Positions 48,589-61,999 of a stretch of DNA of 64,000 bases are shown in pieces. Each line of letters starts with the position of its first letter. Within the stretch, counting starts at the first letter, position 1. The position numbers and the translations under genes were made by a program. The stretch comes from Pterois miles (Eukaryota; Chordata; Actinopteri; Perciformes; Scorpaenidae): contig CAMQGK010000334.1 of NCBI GenBank assembly GCA_947000775.1, positions 5,528,501-5,592,500 of the forward strand. Reading direction: 5' to 3'. The notes beneath the pieces were generated by a model. The model had not been told where the DNA came from and did not search any database. It was given only the letters and a program-made list of their open reading frames with translations.

Positions 48589-48604
48589 TCGGCTGACTAC
48601 TTAC

Positions 48605-48900
48605 CCGCTGCGGAGTCAGTGTGCGCCACAGCCAGCGCCCCGCACGGCTCCGAAGCACCGAGGACAGACCCGAGTTTGGTAAACAAAGCGCATGTTAGAC
48701 AAACTTTTAACAACTTTTACAAACAGTGTTCATTATCAAGGCCGGTCCGGCGTGCAACAGGCTCTCACACTCTCTGCTGTTTGTTTGTGTGATCCGATTA
48801 CAGAAGAGTTGTCTTTTTTTCCGGGTTGGACATTTATAAACCAGCCCCGGATGTGATCTATGCGTCCTTTGCGCTCCGGCCGGGTCCTCCTCCTCCTCTA
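48605..48900 (-). other. plekha2: Non-coding first exon and promoter region of plekha2
   Basis: A CpG-rich block ends on the minus strand in a strong donor (CCGCAGCGG followed by GTAAGTAG at 48604). The first coding exon opens after an acceptor GTGTCCCAG at 43129-43131, giving a 20-base leader before the ATG at 43108. The inferred first intron is therefore about 5.5 kb. The upstream limit is set by the end of the GC-rich block, not by a start-site motif; no TATA box was seen. Confidence 0.5.
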
Positions 48901-49135
48901 CTGCTGCCGATCTCACGTATGAGGAACTGAACAGCTCAACACACCTCTGCTGTTTTCATTTTAACATCAGCAATGCAGCAAAGCCCTTTCCTTACATTTA
49001 TTTTGACAGTTTGTGCTCTTTTTAGAGGTTTTTATGCAGAAAAGACATAAAACGTGCGCAGTATATTTCTCCTGCAACTGCATACGATACGTTATCTGTT
49101 CTTCTTTCAACTGGTAACTGGAGAACTGGGTCGGT

Positions 49136-49137
<2 letters not shown>

Positions 49138-49190
<53 letters not shown>
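49138..49190. repeat. (CA)n microsatellite
   Basis: CA tract in the interval between the plekha2 promoter region and the Ly6 gene. Confidence 0.9.
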
Positions 49191-49192
<2 letters not shown>

Positions 49193-49599
49193 GGTGGTTG
49201 ATATAAATGGGCAACTATAAAAGAAAGGAGTGTAAACCCGGAGAGACAGGAGCACAGTGCAGAATAGTGTCACATCATGGGACCTTGGATGAGGTCTAAA
49301 CGTAAAAAATACGACATTTTCTAACCACATTTATTTGACCTGGATGTCATGAGGAAAGATGTGAAGGAGATGACTTAGGAAAACAGGACTCTCACTCTCT
49401 AGCGTTTTTGGGGGCCTAGGGAGAATTTGGTTTTGGACACCACATCAGACATCACAATGGAGTTAAGACAAAAAAATAAGATTTTTATTTTCATAAATAA
49501 ATGTATTCAATATATTATAGATAAACAAATGGTCTCTGATATTGTTGGCTTAAAGGTGTGTCATCAGTTTCAGTACAATATGAGTTAGAGAGGTGAAAG

Positions 49600-49990
49600 T
49601 GTAATTCCTTCTTTCTTTCTTTCTTCATTTGTTCGTTACCTCAATGCAGAAAATGAGGAAGGGCATTTTAAAAAAGCAGTGTAGTGAAACTACAATGTTA
49701 AGTAATTAACTGAATTGAATTAATTTGCTTTATTTATCTTTGTATTAATTCCCTTATTTATTTACTTTTCTGTTTAATTTCACTTTAATTAATTTGTCAT
49801 TATTTTTATTAAATTATATATTTTATATTTATTTTTTCAGTTTATTATTTTTTATTTATTTTTGTGTATGTATTTATGCCTTTATTTCTTTTTGCATGAT
49901 TTTCCCTTTGCATTTCACCCCTTATATATTCCCTCAAACTTTTTCTGTATTCTTTTCTTTATGAATTTGTTTACCCTTACCCTACTCATC
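49600..49990. repeat. (TTTC)n and T/A-rich low-complexity stretch
   Basis: A TTTC tract (49608-49625) followed by about 300 bases of TTTATTTA-like sequence. No gene is supported here. Confidence 0.7.
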
Positions 49991-50299
49991 ATGGGGTCAT
50001 GGGTGCATGACTCTGCTCAAAGTGTGTTAGTGCTAGCATTGTCTGCTTCTGCTTGTCAGCTCCAGTCTTCATTCGCAGCTCCATATACATAGGCCCAGTT
50101 TTCTTGGATTTTGGCAGGTCTAAAGAAAAGAGAACCAGCCTTAAAACCCCAATATATGTAATCTGTGAATAAGTGTAGAATGTATCCTTGGTGTCCTCAA
50201 TGGTTGCTGCGGCCCTGAATAAAAGTCCAGCAGTAATTTTGGTTAAGATGGGACATCTGGGAAGGTCAGATTCACTGACACTATATTCCATGTAACACT

Positions 50300-50410
50300 T
50301 TTAAAGGGCGGAGCAGAGTCGGCCATGTTGCTCCGCCATATTTCTACAGTAGCCCAGAATGGACAGACCAAACGCAGGCTCTATAGAGAGCCTTTCACGT
50401 TTTTACATAG
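50300..50410. repeat. Dispersed percomorph repeat, short copy
   Basis: CGGCCATGTTGCTCCGCCAT, TTTCTACAGTAGCCCAGAAT, GGACAGACCAAACGCAGGCT and GAGCCTTTCACGTTTTTAC match the middle of a longer copy at 62695-63060 in the same orientation. Confidence 0.6.
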
Positions 50411-51140
50411 TTTACAGAGTTAAAACAGCATTACCATGTATGAAATATACTATAAATAAGCTGTATGGTTGTAACACTGCCAATCTTAACTTTTCTGTAG
50501 TGTGAGCAGTATTGTGCCCTACATAAATGGCCAAAGGGTTGTCTGGGATTGTTGGGTTCAGATTTAACATGCAGAACAAGTGATCACAAAGTGTCAGCCA
50601 TGTTAATAAGTACCATGAAGCAAACCACTTGAGCTCAAATATATTATATCAGTTTAAATTTACCATCACAGTGAAAACCTGAGCTGAGGGTCGTCACTCA
50701 AAGCTTTTGGAGGAAATCAAGATGTTACTGACGTAGAATGGTCCTTTTCAGAGAGTTACTGTACATTACAACTGCTGAAATAACAAAACTCTACATTTAC
50801 AAATGCATTAATTTTCTTCTCTTTTGGTTAATTTGTGTCCTCTTGTTAAGAGGAAGTGGTTGCACATCATATGACCTGCCTGAGGAGGGAGACCTACCTC
50901 ACTGATTTCATATCCTGTGGCAACTGCACAGGATTCAAGTTGCACAGTTGCAGAAGGAAGTTTCCACAGACCCTCCAGTTTCTGCTGCATATCACAGACT
51001 ATTTTCTCTCTACTGTATGCATGCTTTCACATCAGGAGCACAAACATAAACACGCATTTCCATCAAATGTCACACCAAGGTGATCAATACCGACTCCACA
51101 AACATGCAGTGTACACACAGAAAAATAAGGGTGTGGTATC

Positions 51141-51726
51141 TTTATTTAGACAAGCTTGCATTCACAAAAAATGAACAATTCAAGCTCTGAACACACCATT
51201 ACAAAAGTCTTACTATTATGGTGCTTTCTGGGTCCCATGGCAATGACATAAGTTAATAATGTGATTCAATGGTGCCAAGAAAGCTGCGTACCTTTCTACC
51301 TACTGAGGCACCCCAGCACCTACCAAAACCACACTGGGCGGCTATAACAAAAGCCATGGGTAGGTGTACTTTATTTTGTACACACTTAGTACCACAAATG
51401 CTCACAGGTTAGCATTCACAGCTTTACATCATCTGAAAGTGAACATACCAGTACTGATATAGATAATGAGGGTGCTATTCAAGTTTTTGATGATTTTAAA
51501 AAAATGACACAATCAAAGGTGCTGAAGCTTGTATTTATGGGATAGACCACCTTCACTGCACCAACACAGTCATAAGAAAGACACATTTTCGTCTTTAACT
51601 ATGTGAAACTCTCCATCACCCAAATCCTTTTTGCAAACTTGAAAATCTTTGAGGGGCACAGTGACAAAGAGGAGAAGGTGGATGGATGGACAAACTAGCA
51701 AATGACTGGATGGATTGACTGATGAA
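51141..51726 (-). other. 3' UTR of the Ly6-family gene
   Basis: The TGA stop (51727-51729) is followed on the minus strand by a gene-free stretch with an AATAAA hexamer (plus-strand TTTATT at 51141-51146). A second possible hexamer lies nearer the stop at about 51370. This suggests a 3' UTR of about 350 or 590 bases. Confidence 0.35.
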
Positions 51727-52954
51727 TCACTGCTGGCTGATGGCCACACGCAGCAGCAGGGCCGCGATCAGCAGTACGGGGCTGGAGGCCAGAGCCCTTG
51801 CACTGTTGTGATGGTGATCCCCATGGCTGTGGCTCCGGTGGGGCCCGTTGCAGTCGTCGCTGAAACAGCAGTCCATCTTGGCTCCAGACCCGACGCCGTG
51901 AGCCTTCTCACAGAAGGCCTTGTACGTGCACGACTTCATCACAGTGTCTGGTACGAAAGTAAGACAGAGATAGGGGGATTTGTGAGGCTGGCAGACGTTC
52001 ACTTTCAACTGCTTTGAAGTGATCGAAGACGGACCACTTGTGTTAATTTCATATGACGCTGTGAACCCAGTGAACTCCCTCCCACACTCTTCTTCTCTTC
52101 ACGCACACACATAGCCCTACAGAGGTTTGTGGTTATCATAAACTGCCGGGATGACATCCAGCAACCTCAAATGTTGAGAGGCTGGCTTTGTGATCACACA
52201 ACACACACACACACACAAACAGAAGAAGACATTACAGGAGAAGACACTTCATTATGAGTTTTAATACTGTTTTAAAACCTCTTCTTTGTCAATGGAAGCA
52301 GCATGTACACTATTATAAGCTTTGCTGACTTCCTTGAACTGTTTTTTCACATCAGCAGTTGGATATCAGTGTTATGCCGACCCCTAGTGAAGCTTTTGCA
52401 ATTCTTTATTTAACCAAATTACACTTGCCTTGCATGTTTTCCTGGGTGTGTGTTTGCATGTGTGTGTTTACTCACTGGGTCCTGTGATGGTGGAGCAGGC
52501 GTCAGCGTACTGAGGGCAAGAGGTGGAGCCCTGTCGGTTGCAGTCTTCCTCATTGGATGCCACGCATGTGTGGCATTTGAGGGCGTCGCCTTTGTTGACA
52601 GAACAGGAGAGACCACCTGACTTGAGACTAAGCATGTATGTTCACTAATCCATTTCGCCACAAATGCGTCATGCCAAAACATATATACATCATTTGAACC
52701 TTGCATCTGTGGTAGATTAATATGAAAAATGCCCCAGATTGAGCAGACATCAAGGTGAAATTGCATACTGTGTGAATTAACAACCAAGGTCTGCTGTTAG
52801 GACACAAAAACCCAGATCCTCTGTCACAGTGCATCTGTGACTAACTAAATCCCCACTGCTGAAACCCTAAAATCCGGTGTTGGTATCAGTGTTGTAGAAA
52901 CTTACTGTGGCAGGCCAGAGAGATGAGCAGCAGCAGGGCCAGAGCAGTATTCAT
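51727..52954 (-). CDS. GPI-anchored Ly6/uPAR-family protein (three exons)
   Basis: Exons: 52906-52954, 52476-52616, 51727-51947; 411 nt, 136 aa. Residues 1-16 form a hydrophobic signal peptide. The mature part has ten cysteines at about 31, 34, 42, 50, 57, 70, 76, 90, 91 and 96. This is the LU-domain pattern, with the diagnostic paired Cys followed by a final Cys-Asn (DCCFSDDCN). A His-rich linker (HRSHSHGDHHH) follows, then a small-residue site and a hydrophobic C-terminal segment of about 20 residues, as expected for GPI attachment. Three exons with the LU domain split once match Ly6 genes generally. Likely a cell-surface protein with an extracellular three-finger domain; the ligand is unknown and I do not assign an orthologue. 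It lies between plekha2 and tacc1 on the same strand. Confidence 0.88.
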
Positions 52955-53677
52955 GGCAGCTGGCCGACAGTCACCACGTCTTCCAGTGTCCAGGGAAAGA
53001 GTGGATGAGCAGAGAGGAGTCTCTGATGGAAGGGTCGCCGGGGTTGAGGTGCAGGCGGAGAAGGAGGGAGTTGAGATGTCTGGAAGGTGTCTGAGGGCAT
53101 TATGGTCTTATCTCTGTAATCTCTATCTATGCTGCACAGCCAGCAGCCTGAGGTAATGGACTTAACCAAGCAAGCTTTAACAGGGAGACACAGTTGAGTG
53201 TTATAACTGAGTTTTGAGGTAATTTGTTGGAGTATTGATTCCACAACACTTGTTGTAATTATTGACCATTTTCAAAGTGTGAATGCAGAATGCACGAAAA
53301 AAGGGTAAGGTTCACTCACATCACCACCTCTGCTGGGATGTGTGTGGATTTGTTTGTGCGTACATAGGGGCGTCTATAAGATGTAAACATTGTGCTTCAC
53401 TGAGGCTAAAGCTGAGGCAATGACACATACTGAGAACAATGCACTGACACACACCCACGCTGTTTAACTCCTTTTCTACCTGAAAAACAAAGCAAAAATG
53501 GATAATCCATCTAACTGCCCTGATTGATCAGATAAAGTTGTTATTGTTGAAGTCAAAGAAAATGGAAATATTTTACTCCTGCTTTAATTAAACACAGTAA
53601 TAATGAACAACTGCATGTACAACATGTTAAAAAAGACTAAAAAACAAGAAAAAAATGTAGAACAAATTATATGTATG

Positions 53678-55441
53678 TTTATTCAGACAAATGTATACAC
53701 ACACTGTTAGTCCCCAAGTGTGAAATCCTCATTTCTAATATACAAATACAAACAATATTTAAAGAAAAGGGCTAAAGTGACAAAACAATATTTTGCAAAG
53801 CAAAGACAAACCAGCTGAGAGGTAACATGACATTAAAATAGCACAAAAACTGTGGCACATCAGTGGGTTTGTGTCATAAATGGATTTACATGATGGTTAA
53901 GAGTCTGAGAATTGTTTAGTCTTGTTTCTCTAGTTTCTTCCTCCTATTATTGCCTGATTTAAATCATAGACTTGTAGTCATTTTATCGAGGCAAACAGTT
54001 TGTGTTAAGCCTTAAATAAACATTGATGATGGGAGACCCTTATTTTGTTAAATGAAAAGAACATGTCTTTTGTAGGAAAGTACTGAAATTTTGTTTTGTT
54101 TTTTGGTCATCAGAATCAATATTCAGGTTTCATATTGGCACCAGTTCTGAAATATTTTCACTGACATCCAGTTATTAAGTTATGACTACACAACTAGTTT
54201 TACTGACATGTTAAGAAACATAATCTGCATTCTGAGAAACACAAAGCTGTGAAAATAAACATGCAAATAAACAGATTTATCTGCTGAACATCTTCATCAC
54301 ACATAAGCAGCAGACAAACCGTCTTACAAAGCTGGTGGTACGAGGTACATGTGATCAATGGACACTCAATCTGTGACACGGTGATGTTTAAAAAGAAAAG
54401 AACTGTTGACATACTGTACTGTACGGCAGCACTTGCTTATCTCGTAATAGTTTTAAATATTTTCAACCAAAAGACAGAGTCACTACGTTTTAGTGTTTTC
54501 CAGTTCAGTTCTTTTTCTTAACACAGGATAGTTGATTTAGCTTTTCACTCTTTAAACTTCAGGATAAAGTTTTCTTTAAACTGATTTTGTGGATGGGACA
54601 AGACAATGTCACAAAGTTTGTATAACCACAGGAAAGTCAATGATTGTCAGATTATTCTGTTTCTCTGTGACTGATAAACATTCTGCAGCTACTTGAATCC
54701 AGGTGAAGCAAATTCTGTGAATCATTTGCAGCTTTAGTTTCACTGGCATGTGGTCCAGACTTGGTTTCGGTGTCTCTCCTGAACAAACCCATGCTCCCGA
54801 GGACAACTGCATTTCCTCAAATAATCCTAAAATCTTTTCCTCCATTTCTTGTACAGCTTGACTTACACCCTGACCTCATTCTGCCCCCACACAATACCCC
54901 TGAGCTTTACACTTTCAGAGTAAAATCCTTGTTTAATTTATAGAAAAAATACATTTCATGGATTGTTGCTTTAGTATAAAACAATCCTTGTCAAAGCCAT
55001 CGAAATATACTGTATGCCTAAATGTAACTCTAAAACAACCCCGCCTGCATGATGTCATCCCAGGACTTGCTGGGAATTTAGCTGTTAAGCTGCTGGGAAT
55101 TTAAGTTGAGTCACAAGCTGGTTGTTGCTCACTGGCATGATGGGCGAAAGCACTAGAAGTCCAGATGGCCTTGTAATGGGCAAAAACGCAAACAAAACGA
55201 TGTGACCACATACACATAATAGAGTCCCAGCTAGAACAATTATTAGCATGTACAGAACCTCCTTGATTCAGGTCACAAGTAGTGCAAATGTAGTATACAA
55301 AAAGGTACTTTAGACATCTGTACATGCTGATGCAGGGCTGGCAGAAGGTATGAGAGTTGCTTCTTGGCTGGGGGCATGCACAGGGCGTCACTGTTAGCAG
55401 GACCGGAGGGACGGTGGCGGCTGATTCACAGGGAGTGGCTC
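53678..55441 (-). other. 3' UTR of tacc1
   Basis: The TGA stop is at 55442-55444. Downstream on the minus strand there is no other gene before the Ly6 locus. AATAAA (plus-strand TTTATT) occurs at 53678-53683, giving a 3' UTR of about 1.76 kb, in keeping with long TACC 3' UTRs. Earlier hexamers may also be used. Confidence 0.35.
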
Positions 55442-57269
55442 TCAGTCGATTTTTCCCATCTTGGCGATCAGCTCATCACAGATCTTCGTGAGTTCTTCTA
55501 TCTCTTGATTCTATGACAACATAAGGATGCATATGTACATTTACTACATTTGCTGCATTGTGAAAATACGGTAAATGTGTTGTATTGTGTATTATTAAGA
55601 GATAAAAGTTTCCTTGAATTAGCATGCAGAAAGATGAAGGTGACTTTCACCTTCTGCTGCAGAGCTTGTTCCAGAGACTCGTTTTTCATCTGCTCCTTCC
55701 TCAAACTGGCGGTCATCGCCATGTTCTCTGAGCTCGCCTTTGCACGCACCTGAGCAATCTCCTCATTGGCCCTGAGAGATGCGTGGAATGAAGGAAATTA
55801 ACAGCATCTCAAACCTGTTAGATTTTTAGTTGGCTATAACCAACTTCACAGGAAAATTAGGCTCCCTTTAAATCTCTACGTACTTGTCTAGTTTCTCCTC
55901 AGCATGGAGTTTAAGTGTCTGGTATCGCTGTTCCTCCTGCTTGACTCTGGCCAGATACTCCTGAGCACACTTCTTCAGCACTTCCTCATTCTGTGCATGG
56001 AAACAAAAAACAAGCACTGTGTTATTGCTGCTCTAAACCAGCTGGGGGTAAAGATTTGGGGGTAAACTGCTTTAATCGAGGGGTTGGATTCTGCAGCAGT
56101 TGTTGAGTGAAATAATGCATTCACTGAGTTGAGAGCCAGGTTTATCTTCAGTGTAAACCCATGCTGCTCTCACATCGAGGCGACCACTGCCCCTAATCAC
56201 AGGATTCCCTCCAACCTTATTCTCACCATAATCCTCTTACAGCCCTCCAATTATCAGCTGATCGCCTCAGCACTTGAAACTGACACTTTCCTTGAACAGT
56301 TATCTGGACATGAACTTGTCCTGTGACCACTTACTTTCTTAAAGCCCTCTAGGGTGCTCTTCATATTTTCATAACGCCGAAACACGTCAGAGAGAGAGCG
56401 CTCCACGGAGTTCAGGTCTGCCAGGGCGGCTTCCTTCTCTGCCATCACTGTTTGCAAAGCCTTCTGGGAACTCTGGTTGTTGCGCTGCTCGTCCTCTGAG
56501 AAGAGTGAAGAAGATGTTATTGTATTGATAGTCTGGTGACAGCATGAAGCATTCCATTTAGTCAAGGATGCATTAAAAACAGAAAAGACTTGATTGAAAC
56601 ATATGTTTTCTTTTTTGGCACTTTGTTTTGCCTTTATTCAACGGTCTAGCCCAAAATGGGAAAGGAGGAGAGAGGGAGGAGAAGACATGTAGCAAAGGGC
56701 TGTGGATCGGATTCAAAGGACTCAGCCTTAGTACATGGGCCACTCTAAAAGGTCTGCTACCAGGGTGCCCAAAACTTGCATCTAAGTGAAACAGGACACT
56801 TGCAGTACAAGATGACACAAATCACACTTTGGCACTAAAATCACTACAGCAACCAGTGAAATTAATGGTTACATGAAATCAGACGTATGCTCTGCACCCC
56901 TGACCACACAGTTCAAATGTTTTTGGTACACTGTACCTTCTAACGTTTCTACTCACCGATCATCTGAGCAATTGTCTTCTCATATTCTGCAACAATCTTC
57001 CTGTAGTAAGACAAAACACATGATAAGCCTTACTTAACCTTATTACAGACTAATATTTCAGTCTGTGAAAACCTCACATGAGGTGAGTGAGTGAGTAAGA
57101 AGAAGGCAGCAACAGTTTTCTAACCTCATCTCACTGACTTCTTGTCTGCTGTCCTCATACTTTTTCTTCCAGTCGTTGGCTACCGTCTCTTTGGTGATGA
57201 TCTGAAGAAAGACATCTACTGTGAGCAGAACTGTGCATTCAAGGAAAACGCTCTTACAGTCCAGTTAGG

Positions 57270-57320
<51 letters not shown>

Positions 57321-60300
57321 GGCATACTTCATGTTGGATGAGTGTAATTAAAGTGTGTACCTCCTCTCTAATGAGGGTGAGAACAGCCTGTTTTTCTGCC
57401 TCACTGATGCAGATAGAATCCAGGACCTGACTTCCTGTTTTCTGCATTTCACTTCCCTCCGACTTGTTCTTCAGCTTGCATGGGTCCTCGAACTGCTGAA
57501 GATAGAAGGAAATTAGTTTTATTGTGCATCCATTAGATTAATGGGGGGTAAATCCACCTACACTTTTCAAGAATTTACAACATATTCACAACAAAGACTC
57601 AACAACATTAACCAATACTGCTTTTAAACTGTACCTTTTACATTAAAACAAATGGTAATTTTTGTATAAAATGCATAATTTTCTGTGAGGCAAATATTTT
57701 TTTTTTTGGGTAATGGGAAACTCATTATACTGTAGGAGCTAAGACGACCAATGAAATTGTCATATTATTAGTTTGTATCACCAGTTAGTTACAATATATC
57801 AGTGAGAGAAAGAAACATTTATGTTTGTCATAAACTGACGCATCATTTTTTTTTTTTTTTACCCTGTATGCCTCTTGCCTTTCTATCAGCATTGTTACAC
57901 ACCTCAACCCTTTCTTCCTCTCCCGTCTCTCTCCTCTCTCATTTTGTCCTTTCCTGGATTATGACAGTCATATTCTAATCTCCTGAATGATAATCTAAAT
58001 CCATCTGTCTCCTGAGCACATGAACATGGTGGCACTAAGTACCTCCTGCTGTCCTACAGCACGGTCATCATATCAGAGAGGCATTCAAACTGCAGCTTTA
58101 TATAATAACACAGGTGGCTCTAAACACAAAACTGGGCAGTCTACTAAATCTTTAGGTCACATGTTACTTGCACAATTGTCCATTTACTGTGTAAATCTCA
58201 TCAGTTCAAATCAAAAAAAATTTCAAAGAGCTGAACACAATGTGGCCATTATAGTGATGAGTGAAATGTAATGCTATGATTAGGACAAGTCTGGGCTTGT
58301 TGAAGCTGTTTTTCTCTGCAACTGATGGGGACAGTTTAGTTTAACTATAGAGTGCTTCACCCCCACCTAGTGGTAACTGGTGGCATCACTTTGCAATTGC
58401 TGTTACTTTGATGCAAAATGTCACATGCATGAGAGTGAAGCACTATGATGATAAATAGACTGTATACGGGCCTGACACAGCATATGTAGAGGAAAGGATT
58501 AATTGTGGTATTTACTTACCATTGAGCAGCAGTCTGAGTCCTCAGGTTTCGATGTCACATGGCAGTCGTGACCTGGAAGAAAGTGATACACACCTATTAA
58601 GAATTAAGGGTCATAATAAGATAAGATAGATGCTGAGAAGCTGTAGTCTATAACGTAATATGGCTCATCATCATCGTGGCCAGCAGGTGGCAGCACATGA
58701 GGAGTACTCTCTTACTGTATTTCTCATAAGAAATATCACCACATTGTGCTCATAACATGAAAATTTAGTTTAAAGTTGTGAAATTGAATTTCTGACAGGA
58801 TGAGACTCACTTACTTAAGTCCAGTATGATCTTGTATAAGTATTCTCATAACTAATATGCAATATTATCTTTTTATTGTGTAGTTATAAGTTTTACTTCA
58901 GACTTGCTTTAAAATAGACTTATACTACTGGCAGTTTGTATTTACTTTAATTGTGACTCACAATGATTTTGAAAGACTAGTTCAGACATTAGCAGAAGTC
59001 TCAAGGGACTAATGTTCACATTTAAAACTCATACAAACATCAGCCCAGTACATCTTCAAGAATTGCCTATCTTTGGGCAAAGCCAGAAAAATACTTACGG
59101 TCACAGTAAATCATGCATTTAAAAACACTAAAACCTCAAGCTACTGCACGTGATGCGGTTATGCAACATCTGTAACACTGCGGCTGCTCAGCTCAGCTAC
59201 GTCAAGCTATGTCACATGCAGCCTGAAGGCACCTGTGTGATCATACAATCTGAATGTGTTTTACCACCAAAAACTACAGAGCAAACAAACTATACTGTTG
59301 TTCTGAACAACTGGTGCTCATGACCCACAAAGTCACATGTTTCAGTGCAAACAGTTAATGATTAATGTTGTGTGTGTCTGTAACAGTAAAGCAAAGATGA
59401 CCTTCTCACTGTCTGGTATTTATCCAGCAAAGCTAAAGAATGCTATCTATACTTTAACATCTATTTATCTGATCTCCGATTCCCTCACTGGTACTTGAGC
59501 TATTCACTGGTGTATGTGTGCACTGTAACTGGGTGGCATAACATTAAAATCAATCTTCATCCATCCTGTTACTCACTGCTTTGGTCTTTGTCTGGTTTGA
59601 CACCAGCACTGCTTGCCAACTTCTCTTCATCTGTGGCGTGGTCTCCATGATGGTCATCCTTTTGTCAGATGAACATATAATCAACCACATCGACTGTATG
59701 ATGCTTTCCTAGAGCTAACATGATTAAATACTACCACAGCAGACATATTATCGGTTCTCACCTGTCCACCGAAGTCCTTTTGGATCGGATGGTTCTGCTT
59801 CACTTTGCAGGAGCTCCTGAGAATGACGGTCAAAAATAAAATCAGTGTCATCACTAGCCTGATCATATATCGGCATGTGTGTACATGTGGGCCAGTGTGA
59901 TGATGAGAGGAGGAAGCAGGAGAGACAGAAAGCCTTACAGCCAGACCTCATTGCTCTGTGTGCACTGAGTTTGCATGCTCTACTAAAAGTGCTGATTTAC
60001 GCAGAAGAAAAAAGCAGATTAATGAAAGAGATTGTTGCCAAACTGAAATAAGAGCAAGAACAGTTGTTCAGAGCGTTAGAGGGAATTACAGTGTTTCCGT
60101 TAACACTGTCTGTCCTCTACTTTCTAAATCTACTCCTTCTTTTTTTCACCTGCGCTTTGTGATTGAAGGAAAAAATAGGTCAGATGCAGCCTGGACCTGG
60201 ACTTGTATTAAGAACAAGTACTGAAGCTACAAACACACACAGCTATACAGTACTTACAACAGAACACAGAGGAAATGGACTTGCTCAGCAGTCCTGATGC

Positions 60301-61998
60301 CACACAGAGAGAAAAGAAACAGAATGACAGGTTTGGAAGGAAAAGGAAGGAAAGACACAGGAGACGACGGGACAGGGATTAGGTTTAACACAAGGTGAGT
60401 GCAGGGTTATTTTAGTTTAGTAAATTAAAAAGATTAAATGTAGACAGGTGGCTGTTTAAACTGGAAACTAAAACTAAATATCTGAAGTCAAAATAAAATC
60501 TTCCAAAACTCTTAAACCAACTTAAGTAATATGATAATACTTTTAAATTGGCAACGGGAAAAAAAGTATTTCTCGGGTGTATCCTTTAATTTTCTTTATA
60601 TCAGCAAGAGAGTGAATAAAAATTGATTGCATGCAAACCCTCCAACAAACTGGGATGCAATTTTCAATAAATTAACCTGTATAGAGAAATTGACCTTTAT
60701 GTTAAGGCTGCTATATGGACAATATGTAAAATAATGGAAAAGTAACTACACTGTATATAGAGTACACAGTATATTGGACCCTTTTTCTGTACAAGTACAT
60801 GTGCCCATGTCAAACCTTGAAACCTCATTTACCTTGAAAACATCAATAAAAACAATCTCAGTGCACACTGATCTGAACCCACTTTTATCGAATGTGATCA
60901 TTTTTGTTTGAAAACAACTGAAAAATGAACAACCAGCAATGGTTCTTCCAACAGCAGGAGTTATGGTTAGTAGCCCACTGTTGTATTTATCACAAAAATA
61001 ACAAGCTTGCTGGTCAGCTGGTGTTAGTTTGTTTTTTGGTCAGTGGAGACAATAGAGACGTGAATCATGATTCTTCTTTTAGCAGGAAACACAAAACGCC
61101 ACAAGAGGGCATTGTTGACCCTTTAACATCTCTTTACCAATCAAGGAACATTGTCAGCAAACTCAAAATAGCAAAAAAATACATCATCCGGTTATGAAGC
61201 CTGAAAAACTGCTCTAAATCTGCCTCTGTGGAATAATGCAAGCAAATTGAAAACAAAAAAATTGACCAAAAAAATCAAAGTGAACTGAAATCTGAAATAA
61301 AATGATAAGTAAAAGCAATAAGTATTAAAAATTATACCAACACTGGTGAGGCATGAATGGATGTGCAGGAGAGAAACAACAGCTGACATGAGCTTTGAAG
61401 ATACACACCAGGCCTCCACTTAGATCACTCGAGGTTCATAGTGCACAAAAGCGAGTATTCACTAATGTTCTCTGCAGCCATGAAAGAGAAAGGACTGTTT
61501 GTTCACAGCTTCAGCAACTGACTGAGGAACAAAGATGCCGTTGTGTACATTTGTGTTTTACTCACGTGACAATTGTGCCGTTGGTCTCACAGGTCAGTTT
61601 TGTGTTTTGTGCATTGGAGCTCATGTTGCCATTAAGCAGGTCAGGATCCATACAAATATCATGACTGGGGATCAAGTTTGAGTCAGGGCTGGAGTCAGAA
61701 GTCACCGGAGCCTCGTCGTCCACCTCTGAAGGATCTGGTTTGTTTAGCGAGGAGAGGACAGACAGCGATGGGGGTCGGAGTGCTGGAGGCTGGGGCAGAG
61801 GGCTGGATGGGGAGAGGCCCTCCCCAGGACTGGGTTTGCTGCTGAGGGTCAGGTTGAGGTTCTGATCAAAACCAAAGCTCCGGTCGTTAGCTGAAGAGCC
61901 GGTGAGGTTGTTCAGAGAATCAACCTCTTGGGACGAAACTGGGCCGACATCCTGGTTACAGTTCTTGTCCAGAAAGTGGTTTGTAACATCAGGAAGAA
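55442..61998 (-). CDS. tacc1: Transforming acidic coiled-coil protein 1, 3' eleven exons (5' part not resolved)
   Basis: Exons in transcript order: 61566-61998, 59762-59816, 59577-59658, 58520-58572, 57361-57495, 57125-57201, 56957-57000, 56335-56495, 55884-55990, 55651-55771, 55442-55510. All phases join; 444 aa plus stop are visible. The first exon encodes a Ser/Pro/Asp-rich disordered region. SSCKVKQ and DHATDEEKLASS match the TACC1-specific linker. From AVLTLIREEIITKE to the end is the conserved TACC coiled coil of about 200 residues, with EYEKTIAQMIEDEQR, LADLNSVERSLSDVFRRYEN and the end ELTKICDELIAKMGKID (human ends ELIAKLGKTD). Family role: binds ch-TOG/XMAP215 and Aurora kinases at centrosomes and microtubule plus ends. 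The first exon listed starts in phase 1, so at least one coding exon lies upstream, in 62000-64000 or outside the window. Confidence 0.93.
57276..57313. repeat. (CA)n microsatellite in a tacc1 intron
   Basis: CA tract in the short intron between the 57361-57495 and 57125-57201 exons. Confidence 0.9.
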
Positions 61999-61999
61999 C

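Larger units (their letters stand above)
43133..48604 (-). other. Inferred first intron of plekha2
   Basis: No coding exon is visible between the leader exon and the first PH exon. The first 1.9 kb is mostly unique with a retroposon tail at 44155-44190; 45000-48060 is a mosaic of repeats described separately. Confidence 0.45.
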
